Source: Nocardioides ginsengisegetis
Lineage (GTDB): Bacteria > Actinomycetota > Actinomycetes > Propionibacteriales > Nocardioidaceae
Length of the DNA stretch: 64,000 bases
NCBI RefSeq assembly: GCF_014138045.1
Contig: NZ_JACGXA010000001.1
Location: 3,581,001 to 3,645,000, forward strand
Direction: 5' to 3'
Each line of letters starts with the position of its first letter. Within the stretch, counting starts at the first letter, position 1. Shown here one piece after another: positions 42,808 to 50,815 of the stretch. The position numbers and the translations under genes are program-made. The notes under the pieces are model-generated. The model made no database searches, was not told where the DNA came from, and saw only the letters and a list, made by a program, of their open reading frames with translations.

Positions 42808-42858
42808 AGCCTACGCGTTCCCGGAGCGCACACATCCGCGCTCCGCTCTCAGCGAACA
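42808..42858 (-). promoter_or_regulatory. clpC promoter with ClgR operator
   Basis: On the minus strand, TGTTCGCTGAGAGCGGAG (plus 42841-42858) matches 17 of 18 positions of the published ClgR consensus as I recall it (WNNWCGCYNANRGCGWWS). TAGGCT (plus 42808-42813) lies downstream as a -10, placing the box around -45, suited to activation. ClgR activates clp genes in other actinobacteria. Confidence 0.7.
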
Positions 42859-42908
42859 CGCGTCCGGATCACGGCACAGGAGCGGCCCCGTTGTCCTCCG
42901 AGATCAGG

Positions 42909-44315
42909 TCACGGCATCAGGTCGAGCAGCGGCAGGTCGGCCGGTCGGACCTGGTCGCCCTGCTCGGTCTGGAAGGTCTGGGTCCCGAGCTGGCCGGGCT
43001 GGCCGGTGAGGAAGTCGTGCATGCTCCCCAGCGACGCCTGGACCGACGGGTCGTCACTGCCGTCGATCGCCGCGCCGATCTGGGCGTAGGTGTCGAGGTC
43101 GTGGTCACCCGCGAACGAGCCGTGCGGCAGGTCCGCCGTCACGGTGGTGTGGTGGGCGGTCGCCGGGTTGGGCTCGCCGTCGGTGTGCGGGACGAGGTCG
43201 GCGGAGTTCTCCAGCGACAGCACCTGCACGTGGTCGGGGATCCCCGAGGTCGCGATCGGCGCACCGGCGGTCACGACATGGGTCACGTGGTAGGGGAAGT
43301 CGGGGTCGGCGGCGAGCGCCGCCGCCTGCATCCCTCCCTGCGAGTGCCCCACGAGCATCACCGGGTCGCCCGGGCTCACGCCGGCGGCCTGCATGGCCTG
43401 CTGGATCGCCTCGGCGTACGCCGTGTCGTCGCCGGCGATGAGGTTCATGTTGGACCCCATGTTGCGAATGGCGTGCTCGTCCATGAAGTGGTCCGTGCCC
43501 GGCAGGTCGACGATCCAGCGCACGGTTCCGTCGGGGCCGACGACCTGCTGCACGCTGATCACGCCGTCCTCGAGGTCGTTGACGCTGCCGAGGTTGTCCA
43601 TCAGGCCCTGGACGCTGGTCGGGGAGCCGAGGTGGAAGTCGTCGGGCGGCGTGTAGTCGGGGTTGAGCGTGCCGTGGTAGTCGCCGAAGAGCAGGTCGCC
43701 CAGGTCGTCGGCGGCCGAGCCCGTGTCGGGGTGGAAGCCGTCGAGCCCGAGCAGTCCCATCAGCGGGCCGGTGAGCGGGTTGACGGACATGCCGTCGAGC
43801 AGCCCGCCGCCGCCGTTGACGAGCGTCTCCGCGAGCCCCGGGTGGTCCTCGAGGAAGGCGATCAGGTCCTCGTTGCTCATCCCGCCCAGCCGCAGCCCAC
43901 CGTAGACGACCGCCCCGGCGAGGAGGACGCCGGGCAGGTCGACGCCGACGATGAAGCCGAGACCGTAGGACAAGGACTCGATCGCGGCGTGACGCAGGTC
44001 GTCGGCGGTGCGGTAGATCTCGACCACCGCGACGAAGCAGAAGCTCTCGGCCTCCAGGACGACAGCCCGGGCGACCAGGCCGCGCGGCCCGTACGTCGCG
44101 TCCAGGATGGCCCCCTCGGCCGAGGCGAACGTGCCGGGCGAGAGGATCGCGGACGCGATCAGGTCGCCGTCGGCCGCCTCGAGCTTGTCGTCCCAGGCCT
44201 GACCTGCGAGCCGGCCACCGAGGTCGCCGTAGAGGTGACCGAGGCGCTCGATGTCGGTGTAGCGGGCGTCGATGCCCCCAGCACCGCCGCTCACCGTGAT
44301 GTCGGGGGTGCTCAT
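42909..44315 (-). CDS. Alpha/beta hydrolase (lipase-like) with N-terminal export-type domain
   Basis: 468 residues. The C-terminal half has the serine hydrolase elbow VGHSQGGMQAAALA (S325) after VSPGDPVML, with a probable acid and His later (HDLDTYAQIG and HTTVTADLPHG). The N-terminal 130 residues are helical with a hydrophobic stretch (115-140) and DIERLGHLYGDLGGRLAGQAWDDKL, reminiscent of WXG100/ESX-associated regions. It is the last gene of a three-gene operon; ATGA overlap with the preceding gene. Substrate unknown. Confidence 0.75.
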   Translation of the reverse strand: MSTPDITVSGGAGGIDARYTDIERLGHLYGDLGGRLAGQAWDDKLEAADGDLIASAILSPGTFASAEGAILDATYGPRGLVARAVVLEAESFCFVAVVEIYRTADDLRHAAIESLSYGLGFIVGVDLPGVLLAGAVVYGGLRLGGMSNEDLIAFLEDHPGLAETLVNGGGGLLDGMSVNPLTGPLMGLLGLDGFHPDTGSAADDLGDLLFGDYHGTLNPDYTPPDDFHLGSPTSVQGLMDNLGSVNDLEDGVISVQQVVGPDGTVRWIVDLPGTDHFMDEHAIRNMGSNMNLIAGDDTAYAEAIQQAMQAAGVSPGDPVMLVGHSQGGMQAAALAADPDFPYHVTHVVTAGAPIATSGIPDHVQVLSLENSADLVPHTDGEPNPATAHHTTVTADLPHGSFAGDHDLDTYAQIGAAIDGSDDPSVQASLGSMHDFLTGQPGQLGTQTFQTEQGDQVRPADLPLLDLMP

Positions 44316-45280
44316 CGCTCCTCCCCCGCGCCCGCGGCCGGCCTTGCGACCGCGTCGACGACGGGCAGGCTGAACAGGCCCACGTCCCGGGCGTCGCGTC
44401 GGCGCAGGACGCTCGTCGCGTCCCGGCCCGGCCGCAGCTCGTGCCAGCCATCGTCGAAGAGGAGCCAGGACAGCACCGCCGGCTTCTCCTCGCGATCGCG
44501 ACGGAGCGCGAGGAGCCGGAGCCGTCCGCGGGAGGCCCGACCCAGCGTGCCGAGCACGGCCAGGACCTCCTCGAGATCGGCGTCGTGGACGTCGCCGGGC
44601 TCGCCGAGCCGGACTCGGCCGACGTGGCTCGCGGCCATCGCCGGCACGAGGTCGGTGCGCTGCTCGTCGTGGGCCTTCGCGTTGCCGGCCAGCAGCTCGC
44701 TGGGCAGGGAGACGTAGTCGGGCAGGGCCATCGGCGCCGTCGAGGACGCCCAGGGCTCGACGGTCACGGCCCGGGTGAGCTGGGAGACCCACAGGGCCGG
44801 GTCGAACCAGGCGAGCTCGTAGTCCAGCCCGTCGCCGGTCGAGAGCTGGACGACCATGCCGGGCGCGACGCCGAACCAGCAGCGGAGCCGCGAGGTCCCG
44901 GCCGCGCGCTCCGCGGCGACGTCGAGCTGGAGGCCGAGCGGTCCGGTCGCGAGCACCACGAGGGCGGACGCGACCGCAGGGTCGACGTCGTCGCCGTCGA
45001 GGAGCTCCTGGTCCTGCAGCGACGCCCGGGCCCCGGACGGGCCGTCGTCGTCGACCCGGGCGAGGGAGGCGGCGAGCAGGGAGCGTGCCTGGCTCAGGGG
45101 CGTGCCGGAGAGCCGGTCGGAGAGCCGGTGGCCGCCGTCGGTGTCGACCCGCACCGGGAGGGGCACGTCGCCGGCGAGCCGGGCCGCCAGCACCAGCTCG
45201 TCCAGGCGCAGCCGGACCCGCCACGGGACGAGCGGGACGGCCTCCGCGGGGCGCGTGGCCACGCGCACGACGGGGCTCAC
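44312..45280 (-). CDS. Protein of unknown function in the coiled-coil/lipase operon
   Basis: 322 residues, no signal peptide or transmembrane helix. It starts with a charged segment (RVRLRLDELVLAARL) and contains LRCWFGVAPGMVVQLSTGDGLDYELAWFDPALWVSQLTRAV and a C-terminal RGRLRLLALRRDREEKPAVLSWLLFDDGWHELRPG. I do not recognise a family; the layout and size recall ESX-associated EspG-like chaperones, but only loosely. GTGA and ATGA overlaps couple it to both neighbours. Confidence 0.65.
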   Translation of the reverse strand: MSPVVRVATRPAEAVPLVPWRVRLRLDELVLAARLAGDVPLPVRVDTDGGHRLSDRLSGTPLSQARSLLAASLARVDDDGPSGARASLQDQELLDGDDVDPAVASALVVLATGPLGLQLDVAAERAAGTSRLRCWFGVAPGMVVQLSTGDGLDYELAWFDPALWVSQLTRAVTVEPWASSTAPMALPDYVSLPSELLAGNAKAHDEQRTDLVPAMAASHVGRVRLGEPGDVHDADLEEVLAVLGTLGRASRGRLRLLALRRDREEKPAVLSWLLFDDGWHELRPGRDATSVLRRRDARDVGLFSLPVVDAVARPAAGAGEER

Positions 45281-45738
45281 AGCCGGATCCCGGGGATCAC
45301 GTCGGGCATGTCGAGCCAGTCCTTGTGCCCGGGTGGGGGCAAGGGGGTCTCGGCGAGGCGCTTGTCGTGCTCGTCGCCGGGGGTGAGGGCGTCCTTGATG
45401 CCACCGATCACGTCGGAGACGGCGTCCTTCACCCGGTCGATGGCGCCGGCGATGATGGCGCGGGCCTGGTGCTCGATGGTGGCGATCAGGTCGAGGAGCC
45501 GCTGCACCTCGGCCGCGTGGTCACGGACCTTCTGCGCGGCCTCGTCGTACTCCCGGGCCACGCCCCGGAGCTCGTCGCGCCGCTGCGTCGCCTGGGCGCG
45601 CATGCGGTCGGCCGCGACCGAGACCCATCCGGTCTCCTGGCTGGCTGCGTGCAGGTCGTCGGCCTCCGTGCGCAGCTGGTCTGCGCGACGTTCGAGCCGT
45701 TCCGCGACCTCGCGGATCTTGCTGGGTTCCCCGTACAT
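45277..45738 (-). CDS. Coiled-coil WXG100/ESX-like small protein
   Basis: 153 residues, almost entirely helical: MYGEPSKIREVAERLERRADQLRTEADDLHAASQETGWVS (with a GW turn at 37-38) and a long second helix to about 120. This helix-turn-helix with a Trp-containing turn is like WXG100 or LXG proteins, although it is longer. First gene of the operon; AGGAGTC precedes the ATG. No ESX secretion ATPase is in the window. Confidence 0.68.
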   Translation of the reverse strand: MYGEPSKIREVAERLERRADQLRTEADDLHAASQETGWVSVAADRMRAQATQRRDELRGVAREYDEAAQKVRDHAAEVQRLLDLIATIEHQARAIIAGAIDRVKDAVSDVIGGIKDALTPGDEHDKRLAETPLPPPGHKDWLDMPDVIPGIRL

Positions 45739-45796
45739 GTCTGACTCCTGGTCTCCGAGCGGACACCGTAGGGATTCCGCAGCCGGAGCGGGGCCA

Positions 45797-45836
45797 AACC
45801 CCGACCCCAGCGGCCTGTGGAGAGCCGGTCGGGGTC
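45797..45836. terminator. Hairpin at the 3' end of the lipoprotein-like gene
   Basis: ACCCCGACC (45798-45806) pairs with GGTCGGGGT (45827-45835), a 9-bp stem with a 20-nt loop, ending at the stop codon of the gene at 45835. Confidence 0.45.
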
Positions 45837-46512
45837 ACCACCCGCCGCGGCGTACCTCCACCTGGTGCGGAGTCCGCTCCACCAGGGTCACGACCGTCGT
45901 GTCGTAGCCGCGGACCTCCGAGTCGTGGACCAGGCCGGCCACGGCCACGGCGGGGGCGTCTCCGGCGCCCTCCCAGCGTCCCGACACGTCGACACGACCG
46001 CCGTCCAGGGTGGCCCGGACTCCCGAGGCATCGGGGTAGCGAGCACGCAGGTCGTCGACCAGCGCGGCCAGCTCGGCGGAGCACCCGGGGTCGGCACAGC
46101 GCCCCTCGGGCGGAGCCTGGTGGCTGGTGAACTCGACCGGGTGATCGACCATGTCTGCGGGCCGCCACGTCACGGTGACCGCGAGCTGCTCGGGGGCGAT
46201 GGGCGAGGCCTCGATCACGTCGGCGACGTCGTTGGCGATCGACTCACCCGCAGCGTCGTCGGCCGGGGCCGCGTCGACCTCGACGAGGACGCGCTCCGGC
46301 TTGCCGACCACGTGCTCGCGGTGCGCCTCGGTCACCGCGTGGACACCGTCGACGGCCCCGACGGCGTCGACGAGGTCCTGGAGCTCCGCCGTGCAGGTCG
46401 ACCCGGGGCAGGTCGAGGCGTTGTCGAGGGGGTTGTCCTCCGAGCAGGCGACCGCCAGGCCGTTCATCGTCAGCAGGCCAGCGGCGAGTGCCGCCCGAGT
46501 CAGCAAGCGCAT
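45835..46512 (-). CDS. Secreted or lipoprotein of unknown function
   Basis: 225 residues with an N-terminal signal (MRLLTRAALAAGLLTMNGLAVACSED); the Cys at 23 could be a lipidation site, though the lipobox AVAC is not ideal. Two related segments follow, each with an xCPGSTC or CADPGC pair and ELxxLVDxxRA, suggesting an internal duplication of a BON-like or small alpha/beta unit. TATCGT lies 6 nt before the ATG, so the mRNA is probably leaderless. Function unknown. Confidence 0.7.
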   Translation of the reverse strand: MRLLTRAALAAGLLTMNGLAVACSEDNPLDNASTCPGSTCTAELQDLVDAVGAVDGVHAVTEAHREHVVGKPERVLVEVDAAPADDAAGESIANDVADVIEASPIAPEQLAVTVTWRPADMVDHPVEFTSHQAPPEGRCADPGCSAELAALVDDLRARYPDASGVRATLDGGRVDVSGRWEGAGDAPAVAVAGLVHDSEVRGYDTTVVTLVERTPHQVEVRRGGW

Positions 46513-46518
46513 GCGACG

Positions 46519-46524
46519 ACGATA
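46519..46524 (-). promoter_or_regulatory. -10 element (TATCGT) of a leaderless promoter
   Basis: TATCGT on the minus strand ends 6 nt before the ATG at 46512. Confidence 0.55.
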
Positions 46525-46550
46525 GGTCGGCCCGGCGGTCGCCGCACGTG

Positions 46551-46880
46551 TCAGTTGGCCGCGTCGAAGGCCTGGCGCACCTCGGCGGAGACGCGGCCGC
46601 GGTCGGGCACGTCGTAGCCGTTGGAGCGGGCCCAGTCGCGGATCTCGCGGGCGCTCGGGCCCGACGCGGAGGCGGCCGAGGTCTTGCGGCCACGGCGGGA
46701 GGCGGCGCCGACCTTGCGGGCGTGACCGGTGTAGCCGGCCAGGACGTCGCGCAGCTTCGCGGCGTTCTTGTCGTTGAGGTCGATCTCGTAGGACGTGCCG
46801 TCGAGGCCGAAGGAAACGGTTTCGGTGGCCTCGCTTCCGTCGAGGTCGTCGACCAGGACGATGTGGACCTTCTGAGCCAT
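46551..46880 (-). CDS. lsr2: Nucleoid-associated xenogeneic silencer Lsr2
   Basis: AT-rich-DNA-binding nucleoid protein. 109 residues from MAQKVHIVLVDDLDGSEATETV, the conserved Lsr2 start; GAGGT lies 8 nt upstream. The N-terminal oligomerisation domain (1-60, FGLDGTSYEIDLNDKNAAKLRDVL) is followed by a basic linker (RKVGAASRRGRKT) and the C-terminal DNA-binding domain (AREIRDWARSNGYDVPDRGRVSAEVRQAF) with the RGR hook. The region upstream is markedly AT-richer than the rest, as expected for autoregulation. Confidence 0.95.
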   Translation of the reverse strand: MAQKVHIVLVDDLDGSEATETVSFGLDGTSYEIDLNDKNAAKLRDVLAGYTGHARKVGAASRRGRKTSAASASGPSAREIRDWARSNGYDVPDRGRVSAEVRQAFDAAN

Positions 46881-47006
46881 CTGCATTACCTCATTCATAA
46901 AAGTGCATGCATGAATACGGGGGATTTCGAATGCATCATGGCACAGGAGGAAAAGAATTCCCCCGTGCTCGCCGAATAGGCGCTTTCCGGACCTGCGCGA
47001 TATGCG
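46881..47006. other. AT-rich lsr2 leader/promoter region
   Basis: 126 nt between coaX and lsr2. It is visibly AT-richer than its surroundings. ACGGGGGA (46917-46924) and TCCCCCGT (46959-46966) form an 8-bp inverted repeat that could be a coaX terminator or an lsr2 leader structure; TTCAT/ATGAA (46894-46915) is a smaller one. In mycobacteria lysS lies between coaX and lsr2; here it is absent. Confidence 0.5.
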
Positions 47007-47780
47007 TCAGCTGTTGCGGGTGAACACCAGCTCGAGGCCGCGCAGGGTGAGCCACGGGTCGGACGCGGTGAAACACCGGCATTCGTCGAATACCAGCGGC
47101 GCGAGATAACCGGTCGCAATGACGTTCATCTCATGCGCCTCGACACCGAGCTCGGCGGTCATCCGGGCCACGATTCCCTCGACCTGGGACGCGACCCCGA
47201 AAACCATTCCCGACTGCAGCGCCTCGACGGTGTTCTTGGCAATCACCGAACGCGGCCGCAGCAATTCGACCTTGCGCAGCTGGGCACCGCGCGCACCGAG
47301 CGCCTCGAGGGAGATCTCGATACCGGGTGCAATGGCGCCGCCGACGTACTGCCCCTGGGTGCTGACCACGTCGAAGGTCGTGGCGGTGCCGCCGAAGTCG
47401 ACCACGATCGCGGGACCGCCGTACTTCGTGGCGGCGGCCAGCGCATTGATGATCCGGTCCGAGCCGACCTCGCGCGGGTTGTCCATGAGGACCGGCACGC
47501 CGGTGCGGACGCCCGGCTCGACGACGACGTGCGGCACGTCGGCGAAGTGCCGGGCCAGCATCTCGCGCCACTCGTGCAGGACCGACGGCACGGTCGAGCA
47601 GACCGCGACGCCCGTGACCGTCGGCCGCAGGTCGCCGAGCAGCCCGTTGAGGAGCACCGCCCACTCGTCGGAGGTACGTCGATCGTCGGTGGCGACCCGC
47701 CAGTCCGCGCCGACCTCGCCGTCCTCGACCAGGCCGAGCACGGTGTGGCTGTTGCCGATGTCGGCGGCCAGGAGCGGCAT
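47007..47780 (-). CDS. coaX: Type III pantothenate kinase
   Basis: Phosphorylates pantothenate, the first step of CoA synthesis. 257 residues with the ASKHA phosphate loop DIGNSHTVLGL (D7), VPVLMDNPREVGSDRIINALAA, VVDFGGTATTFDVV and GGAIAPGIEISLEALGARGAQL. It follows nadC by 3 nt at the end of the panC-panD-nadB-nadC-coaX run. Its 3' third uses noticeably more AT-ending codons than the neighbours. Confidence 0.94.
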   Translation of the reverse strand: MPLLAADIGNSHTVLGLVEDGEVGADWRVATDDRRTSDEWAVLLNGLLGDLRPTVTGVAVCSTVPSVLHEWREMLARHFADVPHVVVEPGVRTGVPVLMDNPREVGSDRIINALAAATKYGGPAIVVDFGGTATTFDVVSTQGQYVGGAIAPGIEISLEALGARGAQLRKVELLRPRSVIAKNTVEALQSGMVFGVASQVEGIVARMTAELGVEAHEMNVIATGYLAPLVFDECRCFTASDPWLTLRGLELVFTRNS

Positions 47781-47783
47781 GGC

Positions 47784-48686
47784 CTAGGCGTCCTGCAGGT
47801 CGAGCCCGATGTCGAAGACCTTCACCGAGTGGGTGAGGGCACCGACGGAGATGAAGTCGACGCCGGTCTCGGCGACCTCGCGGGCACGCCCGAAGGTCAG
47901 CCCGCCGGAGGCCTCGAGCGTGGCGCGGCCGGCCGTGATCGCGACGGCCTCGGCCATCGTCGGGGAGTCCATGTTGTCGAGCAGGATCCTGTCGCAGCCC
48001 GCCTCGAGGAGCTCCCGCAGCTGGTCGAGGTCGGTCACCTCGACCTCCACCGGCAGGTCGGGGTAGGCGGCACGGACAGCCTCGTAGGCGGGCACCACGC
48101 CGCCCGCGGCGACGACGTGGTTGTCCTTGACCATGGCCATGTCGGACAGCGAGAACCGGTGGTTGACGCCGCCGCCGCAGCGGACGGCGTACTTCTGGAG
48201 GGCGCGGTAGGTCGGCAGCGTCTTGCGGGTGTCGAGGACCCGCGCGCGGGTGCCGGCGAGGGCGTCCACCCACGCCGCCGTCGCGGTGGCGACGCCGGAG
48301 AGGTGACTGGCGTAGTTGAGGGCGGTGCGCTCGGCGGTGAGCAACCCCCGGGTGGGTCCGCTGACCCGCATCACGACGTCGCCGGCGGCGACGCGCGAGC
48401 CGTCGGCGAGCTGGTCGGCGACGACCACCTCGTCGCCCATGACGTAGTGGAAGACCAGGGCAGCGACCGTCAGCCCGGCCACGACGCCCGGCTCGCGGGC
48501 CGCGAAGTCGGCGACTCCCCGCGCCGACTCGGGGATCGTCGCGACGCTCGTGACGTCCTCGCCGGGGAGGTCCTCGGCCACGGCGAGGACGACCGCGTCG
48601 TAGACGGCCTTGGCGTCCAGGCCCGCGGCAGCCAGCTCCTCCAGGAGCTCGGCGGGGAGGGCGTCGTACGGCGTGCGGGCGATCAC
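47784..48686 (-). CDS. nadC: Nicotinate-nucleotide pyrophosphorylase (quinolinate phosphoribosyltransferase)
   Basis: Converts quinolinate to nicotinate mononucleotide. 300 residues with the QPRTase signatures RVLDTRKTLPTYRALQKYAVRCGGGVNHRFSLSDM and LLDNMDSPTMAEAV and a C-terminal FISVGALTHSV. The GTG start overlaps the nadB stop as GTGA. NadB makes its substrate precursor; nadA is not in the window. Confidence 0.96.
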   Translation of the reverse strand: MIARTPYDALPAELLEELAAAGLDAKAVYDAVVLAVAEDLPGEDVTSVATIPESARGVADFAAREPGVVAGLTVAALVFHYVMGDEVVVADQLADGSRVAAGDVVMRVSGPTRGLLTAERTALNYASHLSGVATATAAWVDALAGTRARVLDTRKTLPTYRALQKYAVRCGGGVNHRFSLSDMAMVKDNHVVAAGGVVPAYEAVRAAYPDLPVEVEVTDLDQLRELLEAGCDRILLDNMDSPTMAEAVAITAGRATLEASGGLTFGRAREVAETGVDFISVGALTHSVKVFDIGLDLQDA

Positions 48687-50374
48687 GGGTGCTCCTGCGG
48701 GGCGGGGTGGGAGGGGTCGGTGGGTGCCGCGGGGACGAACTCGATCGTCGTCTCGCCGTCGGCCATGACGGTGTCGAAGTGCCCGGCGCAGCGGACGTCG
48801 TCGCGCTCGGGGAAGTCCTCGCGCCAGTGCGAGCCGCGGGTCTCCTCGCGCAGCTCGGCGGCCCCGGTGAGGGCCGCGCTGATGGTCACGAGGTTGGTGG
48901 TCTCCCAGGACTCCTGGTCGACGGCCTCGGCGGGGACGCCCGCCAGCTTGTCGAGGAGTACGCCGGCCTCCTCGAGGCCGGTCGCGTTGCGCAGCACGCC
49001 GACGCGGGAGGTCATCACCTCCTGCAGCTCGGCCCGGACCGACCCCGGGACGAGTCCATGCGTGCGGGTGTCGGTGACCGGCTCGGACCAGGGACGGAGC
49101 TCCCCGGGCAGGACGGTCGCGATCCGGCGGGAGAAGACCAGGCCCTCGAGGAGCGAGTTGGACGCGAGCCGGTTGGCGCCGTGCACACCGGAGCAGGCGA
49201 CCTCGCCGGTGGCGTAGAGGCCGGGCACGCTGGAGCGGCCCCACAGGTCGGTGCGGACGCCACCCGAGGCGTAGTGGCAGGCCGGGGCGACGGGGATCAG
49301 CTGGATGACCGGGTCGATGCCGTGCGCGCGGGCGGTCGCCAGGATGGTCGGGAAGCGCCGCTCCCAGAACTCCGCACCGAGGTGACGGGCGTCCAGCCAC
49401 ATGTGCGGCTGCCCGGTCTCCATCATCCGGCGCATGATCGCCTTGGCGACCACGTCGCGGGGCGCGAGGTCGGCCAGCTCGTGCACGCCCTGCATGAAGC
49501 GGTTGCCCTCGAAGTCGACGAGGAACGCCCCCTCGCCGCGGACCGCCTCGGAGATGAGCGGCTGCTGCCCGCGGGACTCGGGGCCGAGGTACATCACCGT
49601 CGGGTGGAACTGCACGAACTCCAGGTCGCGCAGCACGGCCCCCGCCCGCAGGGCGACCGCCATGCCGTCGCCGGTGGAGACCGCAGGGTTGGTCGTCTGG
49701 GAGAACACCTGGCCCAGGCCGCCGCTGGCGAGCACCACGGCCCGGCAGCGGACCAGGCCGACGCCGTCGCGCTGTCCCTCGCCCATCACGTGCAGGGTCA
49801 CACCGGCGATGGCGCCCTCGCCGGCCGGGCCGTCGAGCAGCAGATCGACCGCGAGGGCGTGCTGGACGACCTCGATCTCGGGGGCCTGCTCGATGGCGGC
49901 GATGAGGGCGCGCTGGATCTCGGCGCCGGTGGCGTCGCCACCGGCGTGCGCGATGCGGTCGCGGTGGTGGCCGCCCTCGCGGGTCAGCGACAGCTCGCCC
50001 TCGGGGCTGTGGTCGAAGCGGGTGCCGAGCGCGATCAGCTCGCGCACCGCCTCGGGCCCCTCGGTGACCAGCGCCCGGACGGCCTCGAGGTCGCAGGCGC
50101 CCGCGCCCGCGACGAGGGTGTCGACCTCGTGCTGCGCCGGCGTGTCACCCGGGCCGAGCGCGGCGGCGATGCCGCCCTGTGCCCACTGGGTCGAGCCGGC
50201 GGCGAGGACGTCCTTGGTGACGACGAGGATCTTGTCGACCTGACCGCGCAGGCGCAGCGCGGCGGTGAGCCCCGCGATGCCGGAGCCGATGACCACCACG
50301 TCGGAGGTCGTGGTCCAGCCCGGGGCGGGCGCGGTCAGGCGCCCGGGGACCCGGCGTACGGGTGTGTCGGCCAT
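48683..50374 (-). CDS. nadB: L-aspartate oxidase
   Basis: Flavoenzyme making iminoaspartate for quinolinate. 563 residues with the FAD site VVVIGSGIAGLTAALRL, STQWAQGGIAAALGPGD, REGGHHRDRIAHAGGDATG, a fumarate-reductase-type catalytic region and a C-terminal helical domain (EETRGSHWREDFPERDD). TAACCT, which contains the TAA stop of panD, lies 6 nt before the ATG, so it may be transcribed on its own as well as from the panC promoter. Confidence 0.96.
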   Translation of the reverse strand: MADTPVRRVPGRLTAPAPGWTTTSDVVVIGSGIAGLTAALRLRGQVDKILVVTKDVLAAGSTQWAQGGIAAALGPGDTPAQHEVDTLVAGAGACDLEAVRALVTEGPEAVRELIALGTRFDHSPEGELSLTREGGHHRDRIAHAGGDATGAEIQRALIAAIEQAPEIEVVQHALAVDLLLDGPAGEGAIAGVTLHVMGEGQRDGVGLVRCRAVVLASGGLGQVFSQTTNPAVSTGDGMAVALRAGAVLRDLEFVQFHPTVMYLGPESRGQQPLISEAVRGEGAFLVDFEGNRFMQGVHELADLAPRDVVAKAIMRRMMETGQPHMWLDARHLGAEFWERRFPTILATARAHGIDPVIQLIPVAPACHYASGGVRTDLWGRSSVPGLYATGEVACSGVHGANRLASNSLLEGLVFSRRIATVLPGELRPWSEPVTDTRTHGLVPGSVRAELQEVMTSRVGVLRNATGLEEAGVLLDKLAGVPAEAVDQESWETTNLVTISAALTGAAELREETRGSHWREDFPERDDVRCAGHFDTVMADGETTIEFVPAAPTDPSHPAPQEHP

Positions 50375-50380
50375 GGGCGC

Positions 50381-50386
50381 AGGTTA
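50381..50386 (-). promoter_or_regulatory. -10 element overlapping the panD stop codon
   Basis: Minus-strand TAACCT ends 6 nt before the nadB ATG, and its first three bases are the panD TAA stop. A leaderless promoter embedded in the stop codon of the upstream gene. Confidence 0.55.
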
Positions 50387-50815
50387 GCGCCCCGCCCCCG
50401 ACGGCTGGACGGAGTCACCGCGGACAAGACCGGCACCGTCGAAGGTCTCGGCCGGGTCGAAGCCCGTCGCGAGGATCTTGTTGTCGGCGTCGACGAAGAC
50501 GACGTGCGGCTTCAGCTCGCGCGCCTCGGCGGTCTCCATCTGGCCGTAGCCGATCAGGATCACGACGTCGCCGGGGTGCACCAGGCGCGCGGCGGCACCG
50601 TTGATGCCGAGCACGCCGGAGCCGCGCTCCCCCGCGATCGTGTAGGTCTCGATCCGGGCGCCGTTGGTGACGTCGACGATGTGGACGAGCTCGCCGGGCA
50701 GCAGGTCGGCCGCCTCGAGCAGGTCCTCGTCGACGGTCACCGACCCGACGTAGTGGAGGTCCGCCTGGGTCACGGTGGCCCGGTGGATCTTGCTCTTCAT
50801 CATGGTGCGGAGCAT
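50384..50815 (-). CDS. panD: Aspartate 1-decarboxylase
   Basis: Pyruvoyl enzyme making beta-alanine for pantothenate. 143 residues; the self-cleavage site is G24-S25 in [14 protein letters not shown], yielding the pyruvoyl group on S25. The ATG shares one nucleotide with the panC stop (TGATG). The next enzyme, PanC, uses its product. Confidence 0.96.
   Translation of the reverse strand: MLRTMMKSKIHRATVTQADLHYVGSVTVDEDLLEAADLLPGELVHIVDVTNGARIETYTIAGERGSGVLGINGAAARLVHPGDVVILIGYGQMETAEARELKPHVVFVDADNKILATGFDPAETFDGAGLVRGDSVQPSGAGR

Noticed and set aside
39970..43089. A 1039-codon open frame antisense to clpC
   Set aside because: Composition is the low-complexity Asp/Val/Glu/Arg pattern that GC-rich DNA produces opposite a real gene; it has no start signal and clpC explains the region fully.
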